From NCBI GenBank assembly GCA_016214985.1, contig JACRMM010000014.1:79293-143292 (forward strand): a stretch of DNA of 64,000 bases, in the 5' to 3' direction. Made by a program: the position numbers and the translations under genes. Below the pieces are notes generated by a model. It worked only from the letters and a program-made list of their open reading frames with translations, was not told the DNA's origin and did no database searches. The stretch comes from Deltaproteobacteria bacterium (GTDB taxonomy: Bacteria > Desulfobacterota > Deferrisomatia > Deferrisomatales > JACRMM01). Shown piece after piece: positions 41,814-51,534 of the stretch; position 1 is the first letter of the stretch, and the number at the start of each line of letters is the position of its first letter.

Positions 41814-41843
41814 CTCGTACCGTTGTTTCGGTTGGACTGTCAA
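41814..41843 (-). promoter_or_regulatory. Promoter C (TetR gene)
   Basis: On the minus strand TTGACA (41843 to 41838) is followed 18 bases later by TACGAG (41819 to 41814), and operator C begins four bases on. The layout repeats that of promoters A and B. Confidence 0.6.
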
Positions 41844-41976
41844 GAGCGAAGACGCCCCTGGGGACCGCAGGGCGTGCCTTCCGTGCGATGGACGCGGATC
41901 CGGCCCCGGGCTCCGGGTCTGAGTGCGCCCGGGGAGGGGGATGCAGGCCGTCCGATGCTTTCCTGCGGCCGTGCGC

Positions 41977-42005
41977 TTGACACCGCCTCGGTCCGTGGCT
42001 AAGAA
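41977..42005 (+). promoter_or_regulatory. Possible promoter for hsp20 pair
   Basis: TTGACA (41977-41982) lies 17 bases before TAAGAA. The -10 match is poor, and I do not see a sigma-32 or CIRCE element between here and 42228. The leader to the first Hsp20 gene is about 220 bases. Confidence 0.35.
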
Positions 42006-42227
42006 GACAGGCACGATGAATCGGCGCGATTCTGCGCAATAATCCTTGAGAGTTCCGGGTGTTAGGGAGCGGAATAGGTGCTGAGCCTACGGAGGTGGGG
42101 TGCGCCCTTCGCACGGGACAGACGTTACCCCTCCGGATCGTGCCGCCGGGCGCGTCGGGGGGTGACGAGGCTGATCGACGGATCACCCACCCAGGCCCAT
42201 TTGCCGGGCCGAGAGAGGAGGCGAAGC

Positions 42228-42677
42228 ATGAACAGCTGGACGAGTTGGCACGAACTGGAGCGAATGCGCTCCGAGATGGATCGGCTCTTTGGGTCGACGG
42301 GAGGGGCGAGACCCTGGCGGCTCGCCTTCCTACCCGGGACGGCAGCGCGCCGGTATCCCCTGATGAACGTCGCCGAAACGGAGGGCGGGTACGAGGTCAT
42401 GGCCCTCGCCCCGGGGGTGGACCCGGCGTCGTTCGAGGTGACGGTGAAGGAAAACATCCTGACGATTGCGGGGGAGAAGCGCCGGACCGAAGGTGTGAAG
42501 CCGGAGGAGTACCACCGGTCCGAGCGTGCGGCAGGGCGTTTCGTTCGCTCCCTGGAACTGCCCACGGCCGTGGACCCGGACAATGTGACGGCCACGTACA
42601 CCAACGGGCTCCTGACCATCGGGCTGGAGAAACACGAGGCCGCCAAGCCCAGGCAGATTCCCGTGACCGTCGGCTGA
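42228..42677 (+). CDS. Hsp20/alpha-crystallin small heat-shock protein
   Basis: The 149-residue chaperone starts with an MxSWTSWHELERMRSEMDRLF-like helix, then has the alpha-crystallin domain (about 43-137): PLMNVAETEGGYEVMALAPGVDPASFEVTVKENILTIAGEKR at the start, YHRSERAAGRFVRSLELP in the middle and the GLLTIGLEK strand near the end. The C-terminal IPV motif, used for oligomer assembly, is present (RQIPVTVG). It should hold unfolding proteins during heat or envelope stress. GAGAGGAGG precedes the ATG. A second Hsp20 gene follows 38 bases on. Confidence 0.95.
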   Translation: MNSWTSWHELERMRSEMDRLFGSTGGARPWRLAFLPGTAARRYPLMNVAETEGGYEVMALAPGVDPASFEVTVKENILTIAGEKRRTEGVKPEEYHRSERAAGRFVRSLELPTAVDPDNVTATYTNGLLTIGLEKHEAAKPRQIPVTVG

Positions 42678-42715
42678 CCGAAGCTACGAGATCGAGCGCA
42701 AAGGAGGTGTGTCCC

Positions 42716-43126
42716 ATGGCCAACGCAATTGAGAACACGGTCCAAGAGGCCCGAGCCGAGCCCGTTCGGCTCAGCGAACAGGAGTTGACGAGACAGGAGG
42801 AGCGCTACGCGGCCCCGCCCGTGGACATCTACGAGACAGAGGAGGGGCTGACTGTGCTCGCCGATCTCCCCGGGGTATCGCCCTCCGGGCTCTCTATTCA
42901 CGTGGAGAGGGGGATCCTGACGATCGAGGGCAAGATCGACGCCGGAAGTCGCGGAGCGCTGCTGAGCCATGAGTTCGACCTGACCTCGTTCTATCGCCAG
43001 TTTCGCGTCGCGGAGACGATCGATACGGAGAAGATTCGAGCGACCCTGAAGCACGGGGTGCTGCACCTGGCGCTGCCCAAGCTCGAGAAGGCGAAGCCGA
43101 GACAGATCCCGGTCCAGTCTGCGTGA
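42716..43126 (+). CDS. Second Hsp20 family protein
   Basis: The 136-residue protein has an alpha-crystallin domain (about 34-126): PPVDIYETEEGLTVLADLPGVSPSGLSIHVERGILTIEGKI, FDLTSFYRQFRVAETID and GVLHLALPKLEKAKPRQIPV. The IPV anchor is at the C-terminus. It diverges from its upstream neighbour and probably forms mixed oligomers with it; tandem class-A/class-B-like Hsp20 pairs are common. AAAGGAGGTG lies 8-10 bases upstream. A strong hairpin 13 bases downstream of the stop closes the operon. Confidence 0.93.
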   Translation: MANAIENTVQEARAEPVRLSEQELTRQEERYAAPPVDIYETEEGLTVLADLPGVSPSGLSIHVERGILTIEGKIDAGSRGALLSHEFDLTSFYRQFRVAETIDTEKIRATLKHGVLHLALPKLEKAKPRQIPVQSA

Positions 43127-43138
43127 CCGGCGAGCGGT

Positions 43139-43167
43139 GCGAGGCCCGGCTGAATGCCGGGCCTCGC
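43139..43167 (+). terminator. Hairpin terminating hsp20 operon
   Basis: A 12-base stem (GCGAGGCCCGGC with its complement) closes a 5-base TGAAT loop. It lies 13 bases after the second Hsp20 stop. There is no T run. Confidence 0.65.
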
Positions 43168-43319
43168 TGCGTCCGGCGCCGGTTTCGTGCGTGAACATTG
43201 ACTCGGCAGGACAGACGGGGCTTTTGAAGCCGTGCCGGGTGCGCGTATCTTGTGCACTGCACTCTCTCGGAATCCCCGCCCGGCGAAACGGTTCCCCAGG
43301 ATGCGCCAGAGGAGGTGCG

Positions 43320-43985
43320 GTGACTTCCGCTTCGACCGACCGGCCGGTCGTTCTTCCCCTGACCTTGGCCTCCGCGGCTTTCGGCTTCATCGAGGGCGCG
43401 GTGGTCGTGTACCTTCGTGCCCTGGCCGGTCCGGGGGAGTTCGGCTTTCCCTTGGCTCCGCTTCCCGAGCGCCTCGTGCTCACCGAGATCGCCCGGGAGG
43501 CGGCCACGATCGTGCTCCTGCTGGGCATGTCCTGGGCGACCGCCCGCGAGGGGTTCCGCCGGTTCGCTGCGTTTGCGTTCTCTTTCGGGGTGTGGGACCT
43601 GACCTACTACGCGGCGCTCAAAGCGCTGTTGCACTGGCCCGGAAGTTGGCTCACCTGGGATGTCCTCTTCCTGATCCCCGTCCCCTGGCTGGGACCGGTC
43701 CTTGCGCCACTCCTGGTGTCCGCGGGCCTCGTGTCCGCGGCGCTGCTTCTCTTGGGAATGTCCCCCGGCGCCCCGAGCCCCTTGAGGTTGCGGGACTGGA
43801 TCATCGAGGCCGCCGCAGGCCTCGCGATCGTGGGATCGTTCGTGCGCAACTGGCGCGTGGCGGCCACCGGCGGCGTTCCCACCGACTTCCCGTGGTGGCT
43901 GTTCGGGGCGGGCTTCGGGTTGGGGCTGGGCTGGTTCCTTTGGCGGTGGGTCGGGCGCCTTCGCCCTGGCCGCTTCCGTCCTTGA
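43320..43985 (+). CDS. Multi-pass membrane protein of unknown function
   Basis: The 221-residue product has five to six hydrophobic segments (about 12-35, 55-72, 80-95, 108-140, 160-175 and 190-210). The first contains LASAAFGFIEGAVVVYLRAL. A central aromatic LTYYAALKALLHWPGSWLTWDVLFLIPVPWLGPV resembles a conserved region of uncharacterised bacterial membrane proteins. The GTG at 43320 has AGGAGG upstream and places the start at the first membrane segment. I recognise no transporter or enzyme family. It lies between the Hsp20 operon and the glycosyltransferase, all on the plus strand. Confidence 0.75.
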   Translation: MTSASTDRPVVLPLTLASAAFGFIEGAVVVYLRALAGPGEFGFPLAPLPERLVLTEIAREAATIVLLLGMSWATAREGFRRFAAFAFSFGVWDLTYYAALKALLHWPGSWLTWDVLFLIPVPWLGPVLAPLLVSAGLVSAALLLLGMSPGAPSPLRLRDWIIEAAAGLAIVGSFVRNWRVAATGGVPTDFPWWLFGAGFGLGLGWFLWRWVGRLRPGRFRP

Positions 43986-44052
43986 GAGCTGCGACGGTCA
44001 GCACGGATCATTCGGCTTCGTCGAGTGCGTCGACACTTCCCGGAGGAAGACC

Positions 44053-45336
44053 ATGATCGGCACCTACGGCACGGCGCTTCGTCCTTACGTTCACAAGCGT
44101 CTCGAGCAGATGCGGGAGGCCGACATCCTGGTCGGCATCCCCTGCTTCAACAACGAGGGCACGGTGGCGCACGTGATCCGGACCGTTTCGGAGGGGCTCT
44201 TTGAGCATTTCCCGCAGGCCCGGTCTGCGCTCGTGGTCGCCGATGGCGGCTCGACCGATGACACCCGCGACGTGGCGATGACGCTCGAGACAAGGCCCTG
44301 GCAGGAGAAGCTCGTGACGATCTACCGAGGCGTGGCCGGCAAGGGCACCGCCTTGCGGGCCATCTTCGAGGCGGCAGACCGGCTGCACGTGAAGGCCTGC
44401 GCCTGCGTGGACTCCGACCTGCGGAGCATCAGCACCGACTGGGTGAAGCACCTGCTGGATCCGGTGCTGGAGGGGGACTACGAGTTCGTGGCTCCCGTGT
44501 ATGCGCGCTACAAGTACGACGGCACGATCACCAACAACATCGTTTACAACCTCACCCGGTCCCTGTACGGCAAGAGGATTCGACAGCCCATCGGAGGCGA
44601 CTTCGCCTTCTCACGGGGCCTCGCGCGGCATTACCTGGAGCAGGACGTCTGGGGGACCGACATCGCTCGGTTCGGAATCGACGTTTGGATGACTACGAAC
44701 GCTGTCGTGTCGGGCGCGAAGATCTGCCAGGCGAACCTGGGCGTGAAGGTGCACGACGCGAAGGATCCGGCTGAGGCGCTGGGCCCCATGTTCCGCCAGG
44801 TCTGCGGCACACTCTTCCAGCTGATGGAAGACAACGAGGCCCTTTGGAGCCCGATCCGCGGCAGTGAGGCGGTTCCGACGTTCGGGCCGGAGGTGGTCCA
44901 GGAACCACAGCCGATCGCCGTGAACCAGCCGAGGATGGTCCGGGAGTTCCAAGAGGGATACCGGCACTTCGGCCCGGTCTGGCACGCTATGTTCTCCGGG
45001 GAGGTGTCCCAGGTTCTGGAAAGCCTGAGGGGCGCGGCGGCGGAGGAGTTTGCCATTCCGGTCGAGGTCTGGGTCAAGCTCCTCTACGAGCTCGCCGCCA
45101 AGTACCATCGAATGCCGGATCACCGGATGAAGATGCTTTCCGTGATGACGCCCCTCTATCTGGGACGCATCGCTTCCTTCATCAGTCAGACGAGGGACAT
45201 GACCTCGTTCGACGCCGAAGCGGTCGCTGAGGAGCAGGCGGCCGTCTTCGAGGAGCAGAAGAGCTACCTGATCAATGTCTGGGCGAGAGGAGAAGCACCG
45301 GCCGATCTGGCCGAGGCGCTTTCCGAGAAAGCATAG
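44053..45336 (+). CDS. GT-A glycosyltransferase, mannosylglycerate-synthase-like
   Basis: The 427-residue protein has a GT-A fold: IPCFNNEGTV at the nucleotide-binding start (about 29-38), VVADGGSTDDT, and the metal-binding region CVDSDLRSI with an Asp-x-Asp. The segment RIRQPIGGDFAFSRGLA resembles the QPLGGE region of Rhodothermus-type mannosylglycerate synthase (GT78); glucosyl-3-phosphoglycerate synthases are the next best match. The C-terminal 200 residues are helical. I infer a compatible-solute or glycosylglycerate role, which fits the trehalose and glucan genes nearby, but donor and acceptor are not shown. GGAGGAAG precedes the ATG. Confidence 0.65.
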   Translation: MIGTYGTALRPYVHKRLEQMREADILVGIPCFNNEGTVAHVIRTVSEGLFEHFPQARSALVVADGGSTDDTRDVAMTLETRPWQEKLVTIYRGVAGKGTALRAIFEAADRLHVKACACVDSDLRSISTDWVKHLLDPVLEGDYEFVAPVYARYKYDGTITNNIVYNLTRSLYGKRIRQPIGGDFAFSRGLARHYLEQDVWGTDIARFGIDVWMTTNAVVSGAKICQANLGVKVHDAKDPAEALGPMFRQVCGTLFQLMEDNEALWSPIRGSEAVPTFGPEVVQEPQPIAVNQPRMVREFQEGYRHFGPVWHAMFSGEVSQVLESLRGAAAEEFAIPVEVWVKLLYELAAKYHRMPDHRMKMLSVMTPLYLGRIASFISQTRDMTSFDAEAVAEEQAAVFEEQKSYLINVWARGEAPADLAEALSEKA

Positions 45337-45451
45337 AGTACGTGCCTGATCCGCTTGTGGGTGCCTGTCGAAGACCGCGCCACTGCTTGACCTCCCCGGC
45401 TCTTCCTCTACTCTCTGGCTTCTAGCTCCTGTCATCGTTCTTGCGCCTCCG

Positions 45452-45469
45452 GCGGCAGCAGGCTGCCGC
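45452..45469. terminator. Hairpin between convergent genes
   Basis: GCGGCAG and CTGCCGC form a perfect 7-base stem with a CAGG loop in the 265-base gap between the glycosyltransferase and the minus-strand kinase. It could act in both directions. Confidence 0.45.
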
Positions 45470-45601
45470 TAGACGTGCTCCGAAGGGGTGAGAGACGCGT
45501 TCCCTCGACGTGGCGCCCGTGATCATGAGTGCAGGCAACCGCACCGGACCCGCGCGGCGAACGGTCGTCTCCGAGGTCTTCGGCGGGGTCGGCCGGCGAA
45601 T

Positions 45602-46753
45602 TCAAGCCTCTCCGAAGCGGGCGCGCTCCGAATCGTGCCGGTCCGGGATCGTGAAGAAGAATGTTGACCCGCTGCCCGGCTGCGACTCCACCCAGATCCT
45701 TCCGCCACAGCGTTCCACGATCTTCTTGCAGATCGCGAGACCGAGGCCTGTGCCCGCGTAAGTAGCGGCACTGTGCAGCCTCTGAAAAACGCCGAAGATC
45801 CGGTCGCTGTCAGCCGAGGCGATCCCGATCCCATTGTCCTCCACCGAAAAGATCCACTCGCTACCGCTGCGCTGTGCTCTCGCGTGAACACGAGGAGCGC
45901 GTTGACCGCGGAATTTCACGGCGTTGGCGATCAGATTCTGGAAGATCTGCACCAGTTCCTGTTCATGGACGACAACGCTGGGAAGGTCCTCACGGATCAC
46001 GGTGGCACTGCTTGCATCTACCTCTAGGTGCACGTTTACCAGCGCCTGATCAAAGGCGCGATTCGCGTCTGTGGGCGTCTTTGGCTCCTCTCGAGTCGCG
46101 GCTCGTGCAAAAAGGAGAAGGTCGTTGATGAGCCGCTGCATCTGGTCCACACCGGAGACGATGTAGTCGAAGAGAGTTTCGAGCTCCGGTTCCAGTCTGC
46201 CCCCAAGCCTCCTCCGCAGCAGCTTGGCAAACCCTCCAATCGCGACGAGGGGCGACTTCAGATCGTGGGCCGCGAAGTAGGCATACTGCTCCAGCTCGAC
46301 GTTCATGCTGCTCAATTCATCGATCTTCTTGGACCAGAGCTCTTCATTGCGTCTGCGTTCTTCGAGGGCCATCCGCAGTTCTCCAACAAGCTCGGCACGC
46401 TCGTCAAAATCGATCCGAAGTCTCCGGAGAGCCATAACCGTAATGAGGAAGAAGCCGAGGCGGACCCCCGCATTCCAAATCGGAATCCAGCGGTGGGGGT
46501 AGGAGTGGCCGGCGAGCAGGTCGGCCGTCAACCACGTCACGGTGCTTAGACCCGCGATCGCAAGCGCCGCATTCGTGCTGGCGAACCAAGCCGCGAGGGA
46601 GATCGGGATCACATAGAAGATCGAGAAGCTGATGTCGATACCGGTGAGCCAGTCCACGACCCCGACCGCCAGCACGAGCAGTGACGAAAACACCAGGACC
46701 GAACCACGGAGTCGGGACCAAGACAGCGGGTTTTCCGGAAGATTGCAGCCCAT
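45602..46753 (-). CDS. Membrane histidine kinase with a shared N-terminal sensor domain
   Basis: The 383-residue kinase starts with a membrane domain of about four short helices (about 15-105), then a linker helix, HisKA with YFAAHDLKSPL (about 163), and HATPase_c (NLIANAVKF, VEDNGIGIAS, GTGLGLAICKKI). The phosphoacceptor style matches phytochrome-like kinases. The N-terminal domain is clearly homologous to that of the diguanylate cyclase encoded divergently at 47027, with motifs such as D-x-x-TG near 35-40 and VRLGFF near 98. ATG at 46753 has a GGAG about 11 bases upstream. There is no receiver gene next to it. Confidence 0.88.
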   Translation of the reverse strand: MGCNLPENPLSWSRLRGSVLVFSSLLVLAVGVVDWLTGIDISFSIFYVIPISLAAWFASTNAALAIAGLSTVTWLTADLLAGHSYPHRWIPIWNAGVRLGFFLITVMALRRLRIDFDERAELVGELRMALEERRRNEELWSKKIDELSSMNVELEQYAYFAAHDLKSPLVAIGGFAKLLRRRLGGRLEPELETLFDYIVSGVDQMQRLINDLLLFARAATREEPKTPTDANRAFDQALVNVHLEVDASSATVIREDLPSVVVHEQELVQIFQNLIANAVKFRGQRAPRVHARAQRSGSEWIFSVEDNGIGIASADSDRIFGVFQRLHSAATYAGTGLGLAICKKIVERCGGRIWVESQPGSGSTFFFTIPDRHDSERARFGEA

Positions 46754-47026
46754 GTTTCAACGACTCCAACCCCGAGATGTTACCATCGAACGAGGGGATC
46801 GCTTTCGCAGGCGTGATAACAGTAGCATGTCTTTCCTGTCACAGGCCAGCAGTGCCGGGCCCCTCACCCCAAGCATCCCCCTACCTGAGGCCCGCTCCGG
46901 AGACCGATCGAAGCTTGCATGTGCACTTCTGATCGCGGAAAATCGCGGAGAATTCACAGCTGGCCTCCGTTTGTCGGGCGAAGTGAAGTCCACAGGTCGG
47001 TCCTCTCACGCGAGAAGGAGTTCGAT

Positions 47027-48028
47027 GTGTCCGTGAGACCGGCAATTCAGGTCAAAGAGGCCGTCGCCCGCTGGAACGCGTGGCTGCAGGCGAGGACGCC
47101 CCGGCAAGTGTTCTCGCTCTCCCTCCTGTCGATCCTCGGACTGGCCGCGATCGACCATGCGACCGGTTACGAAATCTCGCTCTCGGTTCTCTACCTCGGC
47201 CCCGTATCGTTGGCCACCTGGTACGTGAGTCCTCGGGCAGGTCTCCTGACCTCGGTCCTTTCGGCGATGGCCTGGCTCACGGTGGACCACACGGCAGGCC
47301 ACACGTACAGCAACTCGTTGATTCCATTATGGAACGCCTCCGTGCGCCTCGGTTTTTTCGTGGTGACGGCCACCCTCCTGGCGAGTGTTCAGCAGCAACT
47401 CGCCGCCCTGAACCGGCTGGCCCGCTGCGATCCGCTGACCGGGGCGATGAACGGCAGGGCGTTCGCGGAGGAGGGGGCTCGGCTCCTGGCCCTGGGGGAG
47501 AGGCACCGAGAGCCGATGACGCTCGCCTATGTCGATCTGGATAACTTCAAGGCGGTCAACGATACCCTGGGACACGCGGCCGGCGATCGCCTTCTCGGCG
47601 CGGTCGTCGCGGCCCTCCGGCGGAGCGTCCGGGACTACGACCTCGTCGCGCGCCTGGGAGGCGACGAGTTCGCGATCCTGATGCCGCGGGTGGGCTCCGA
47701 CGACGCCCGGCTGTCCACGACCCGGATCCGGGAAACTCTCGCCAAGACGGTGGAGCAGGGAGGCTGGCCCGTGGGATTCAGCATCGGCGTTGCCACCTTC
47801 AAGACCATGCCCCCTTCGATCGATGTCGCCATCCAGGTTGCCGACACGCTCATGTACGTTGTGAAGAGCGGCGGCAAGAACAATGCATTGTTCGAGGAAT
47901 ACGACGAGTCTGCTCTTCCCCTCCGCAGCGATGCGCCTCTTGCGTCGTCGCAAGGTTGTTCCCGAGGCGTTCCAGGTCGTTCCCGGGAAACCTCTGCTGG
48001 GCGTGAACCCGTCGGCGGCGAGGCGTGA
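47027..48028 (+). CDS. Membrane diguanylate cyclase with shared sensor domain
   Basis: The 333-residue protein has the same membrane domain (about 28-115: IDHATGYEISLSVLY, WNASVRLGFF) as the divergent kinase, followed by a GGDEF domain (about 130-290) with CDPLTGAMNGRAF, LDNFKAVNDTLGH and an intact RLGGDEFAIL. It should make cyclic di-GMP. An inhibitory RxxD just before GGDEF is present only loosely (RRSVRDYD). GTG at 47027 follows AAGGAG at a good distance. Its stop overlaps the start of the DHH-like gene (GTGA). The C-terminal tail of about 40 residues is low-complexity. Confidence 0.9.
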   Translation: MSVRPAIQVKEAVARWNAWLQARTPRQVFSLSLLSILGLAAIDHATGYEISLSVLYLGPVSLATWYVSPRAGLLTSVLSAMAWLTVDHTAGHTYSNSLIPLWNASVRLGFFVVTATLLASVQQQLAALNRLARCDPLTGAMNGRAFAEEGARLLALGERHREPMTLAYVDLDNFKAVNDTLGHAAGDRLLGAVVAALRRSVRDYDLVARLGGDEFAILMPRVGSDDARLSTTRIRETLAKTVEQGGWPVGFSIGVATFKTMPPSIDVAIQVADTLMYVVKSGGKNNALFEEYDESALPLRSDAPLASSQGCSRGVPGRSRETSAGREPVGGEA

Positions 48029-49194
48029 ACGTGACGCGAGAGCCAAGTACACCCGAGGGCCCTCCTGAGGGCCCACTCGGCGCATCCTCGACCGCTGCGC
48101 CACCGCCCAAACGGTACCGAGCGCTCGAGGACGGGGGAGGGCCCGCGATCGCGATTGTCGACGCTCCAAACGTCGTCCTAAGGCTCGTGCCCGGCGTCGC
48201 GGTGGATGTGACGGGCCTCAAGCGCTTCGGCCGCCAGACGATCTTCCTGGATGGCGCGTACACCGGGGGACCCTTCTACGACAACGAGACGCGCCAGTAT
48301 TCCCTCGACCATCACGCCGACTGCGTGCGGGCGTTCACCCTCGCCACGTGCGAACAGGCCGCGGTGGTCCTGGTCCAGGGGATTCCCATCGCCGAAGGGC
48401 GTTGGACGCTCGTTGTCAACGACCCCGACCTCGATGCTCTGCTCGCGGCCTGGGTGCTCATGAATCACGAGGACCTTCGCCGCGACGGCTGGCGCCTGCT
48501 CAAGGTGGCCATGCCGCTCCTTCGCCTCGAAGGCGTTGTCGATGCCCACGGGTTCGGCCGGGAGATGCTCGCCGCGCTCCCCGACGAGCTGCTCGAGGTC
48601 CAGTCCGGGCACCTCGAGTCGCTGATGCAGCCGCTCCGCGTCCTCAAGGCGTCGGGGAGCGGGGAGACCGCGGAGCTCGTCGACCTCGTGCTGACCGAGC
48701 TCGAGGCGATCGACGAGATCCTCTTGCCGCCCGCTGTGCGAAATCGAGGGCTGGGCGCGAAGGAGGTCGCACGCGTCCGGCTTCGCGGCGGGCGGATCGC
48801 GGTCCTGTGCGCGTCCAGGGTCGGAATCTTCGAGGTGGAGGAGCAGCTGAGGGTGCGGTACGGAGAGCAACTGGGTCTCGTCCTTCTCGATTAGGGAGAA
48901 GGGCGCTTCACGGTCCGGATCGCCGACCCGTTTCTCGAGCGTGACCTGACGGTGCTCTACCGGACCCTCAACGAGCGGGACCCGAACGCGAGCTCCGCCG
49001 ACGGTCTCGAGAACCTCTGGGGCGGCTCGGGAGACATCGGGGGCTCCCCTCGGGCCACCGGCTCCGCCCTGTCCGGCGCAGAGATCTTGGCCGAGATCGA
49101 GGGCCTCTACGGGGAGCGGCGCGGTTGGATGCGCCGGGCGGCCGAGGTCGTCCGCGCGTTGCAGCACAAGCTGGGCGGGGGGCTCGGCCCCTGA
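48025..49194 (+). pseudogene. DHH-like phosphoesterase gene broken by in-frame TAG
   Basis: The frame starts at GTG 48025, overlapping the cyclase stop. It encodes 289 residues with DHH-superfamily traits: IVDAPNVV near residue 44, YSLDHHADCVRAF and NDPDLDALLAAWVL (metal-site pieces). A TAG at 48892-48894 stops it, but the same frame continues without shift for a further 99 codons of protein-like sequence (GEGRFTVRIADPFLERD, then LWGGSGDIGGSPRATGS) to TGA at 49192. The part after the TAG reads as the natural C-terminal end of the family. So the gene is either inactivated by one base, mis-sequenced, or read through. A GTG at 48952 could give an 80-residue fragment. Confidence 0.65.
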
Positions 49195-49260
49195 CGGCGC
49201 CGCCTTCTGCCAGGGTGACGATCCCACGCGCAAGGGGCCCTGCCCGGCCCCCCCCTCGCC

Positions 49261-49324
49261 TGGGCAACCCGGCCGTTCCGTGGTATAGAAGGATAGGGCA
49301 CACACCGCAAGACCTCGGGTGCCC
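49261..49324 (+). promoter_or_regulatory. Promoter and leader hairpin of glgE operon
   Basis: TGGGCA (49261) and TATAGA (49284-49289) with a 17-base spacer form a plausible sigma-70 promoter. A hairpin (GGGCAC 49296-49301 with GTGCCC 49319-49324, extended by AGAA/TTCT) starts almost at the expected transcript start. The remaining 49325-49501 shows nothing else. GAGGAGG precedes the GlgE start. Confidence 0.45.
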
Positions 49325-49501
49325 TTCTAGGATCTTGCCCTCCCGCCGCTTTGCGAGCTTACGGATCCGACGTACGAGGCTGTTAGGGGGGTTCGGTTGC
49401 GGACCCCGCGGACGCGCTTTGGAGTTGGTCCAGACCACCTCGGCGCCGGACCAGCGGGGTCTTCGGGCGCGGATCCATGTACGCGCAGAGGAGGACGACC
49501 C

Positions 49502-51520
<2,019 letters not shown>

Positions 51521-51534
51521 GGGGATGTCGAACC

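Noticed and set aside
41977-42227. Heat-shock element (CIRCE or sigma-32) before the Hsp20 pair
   Set aside because: No TTAGCACTC palindrome or CCCCAT-type -10 is present.
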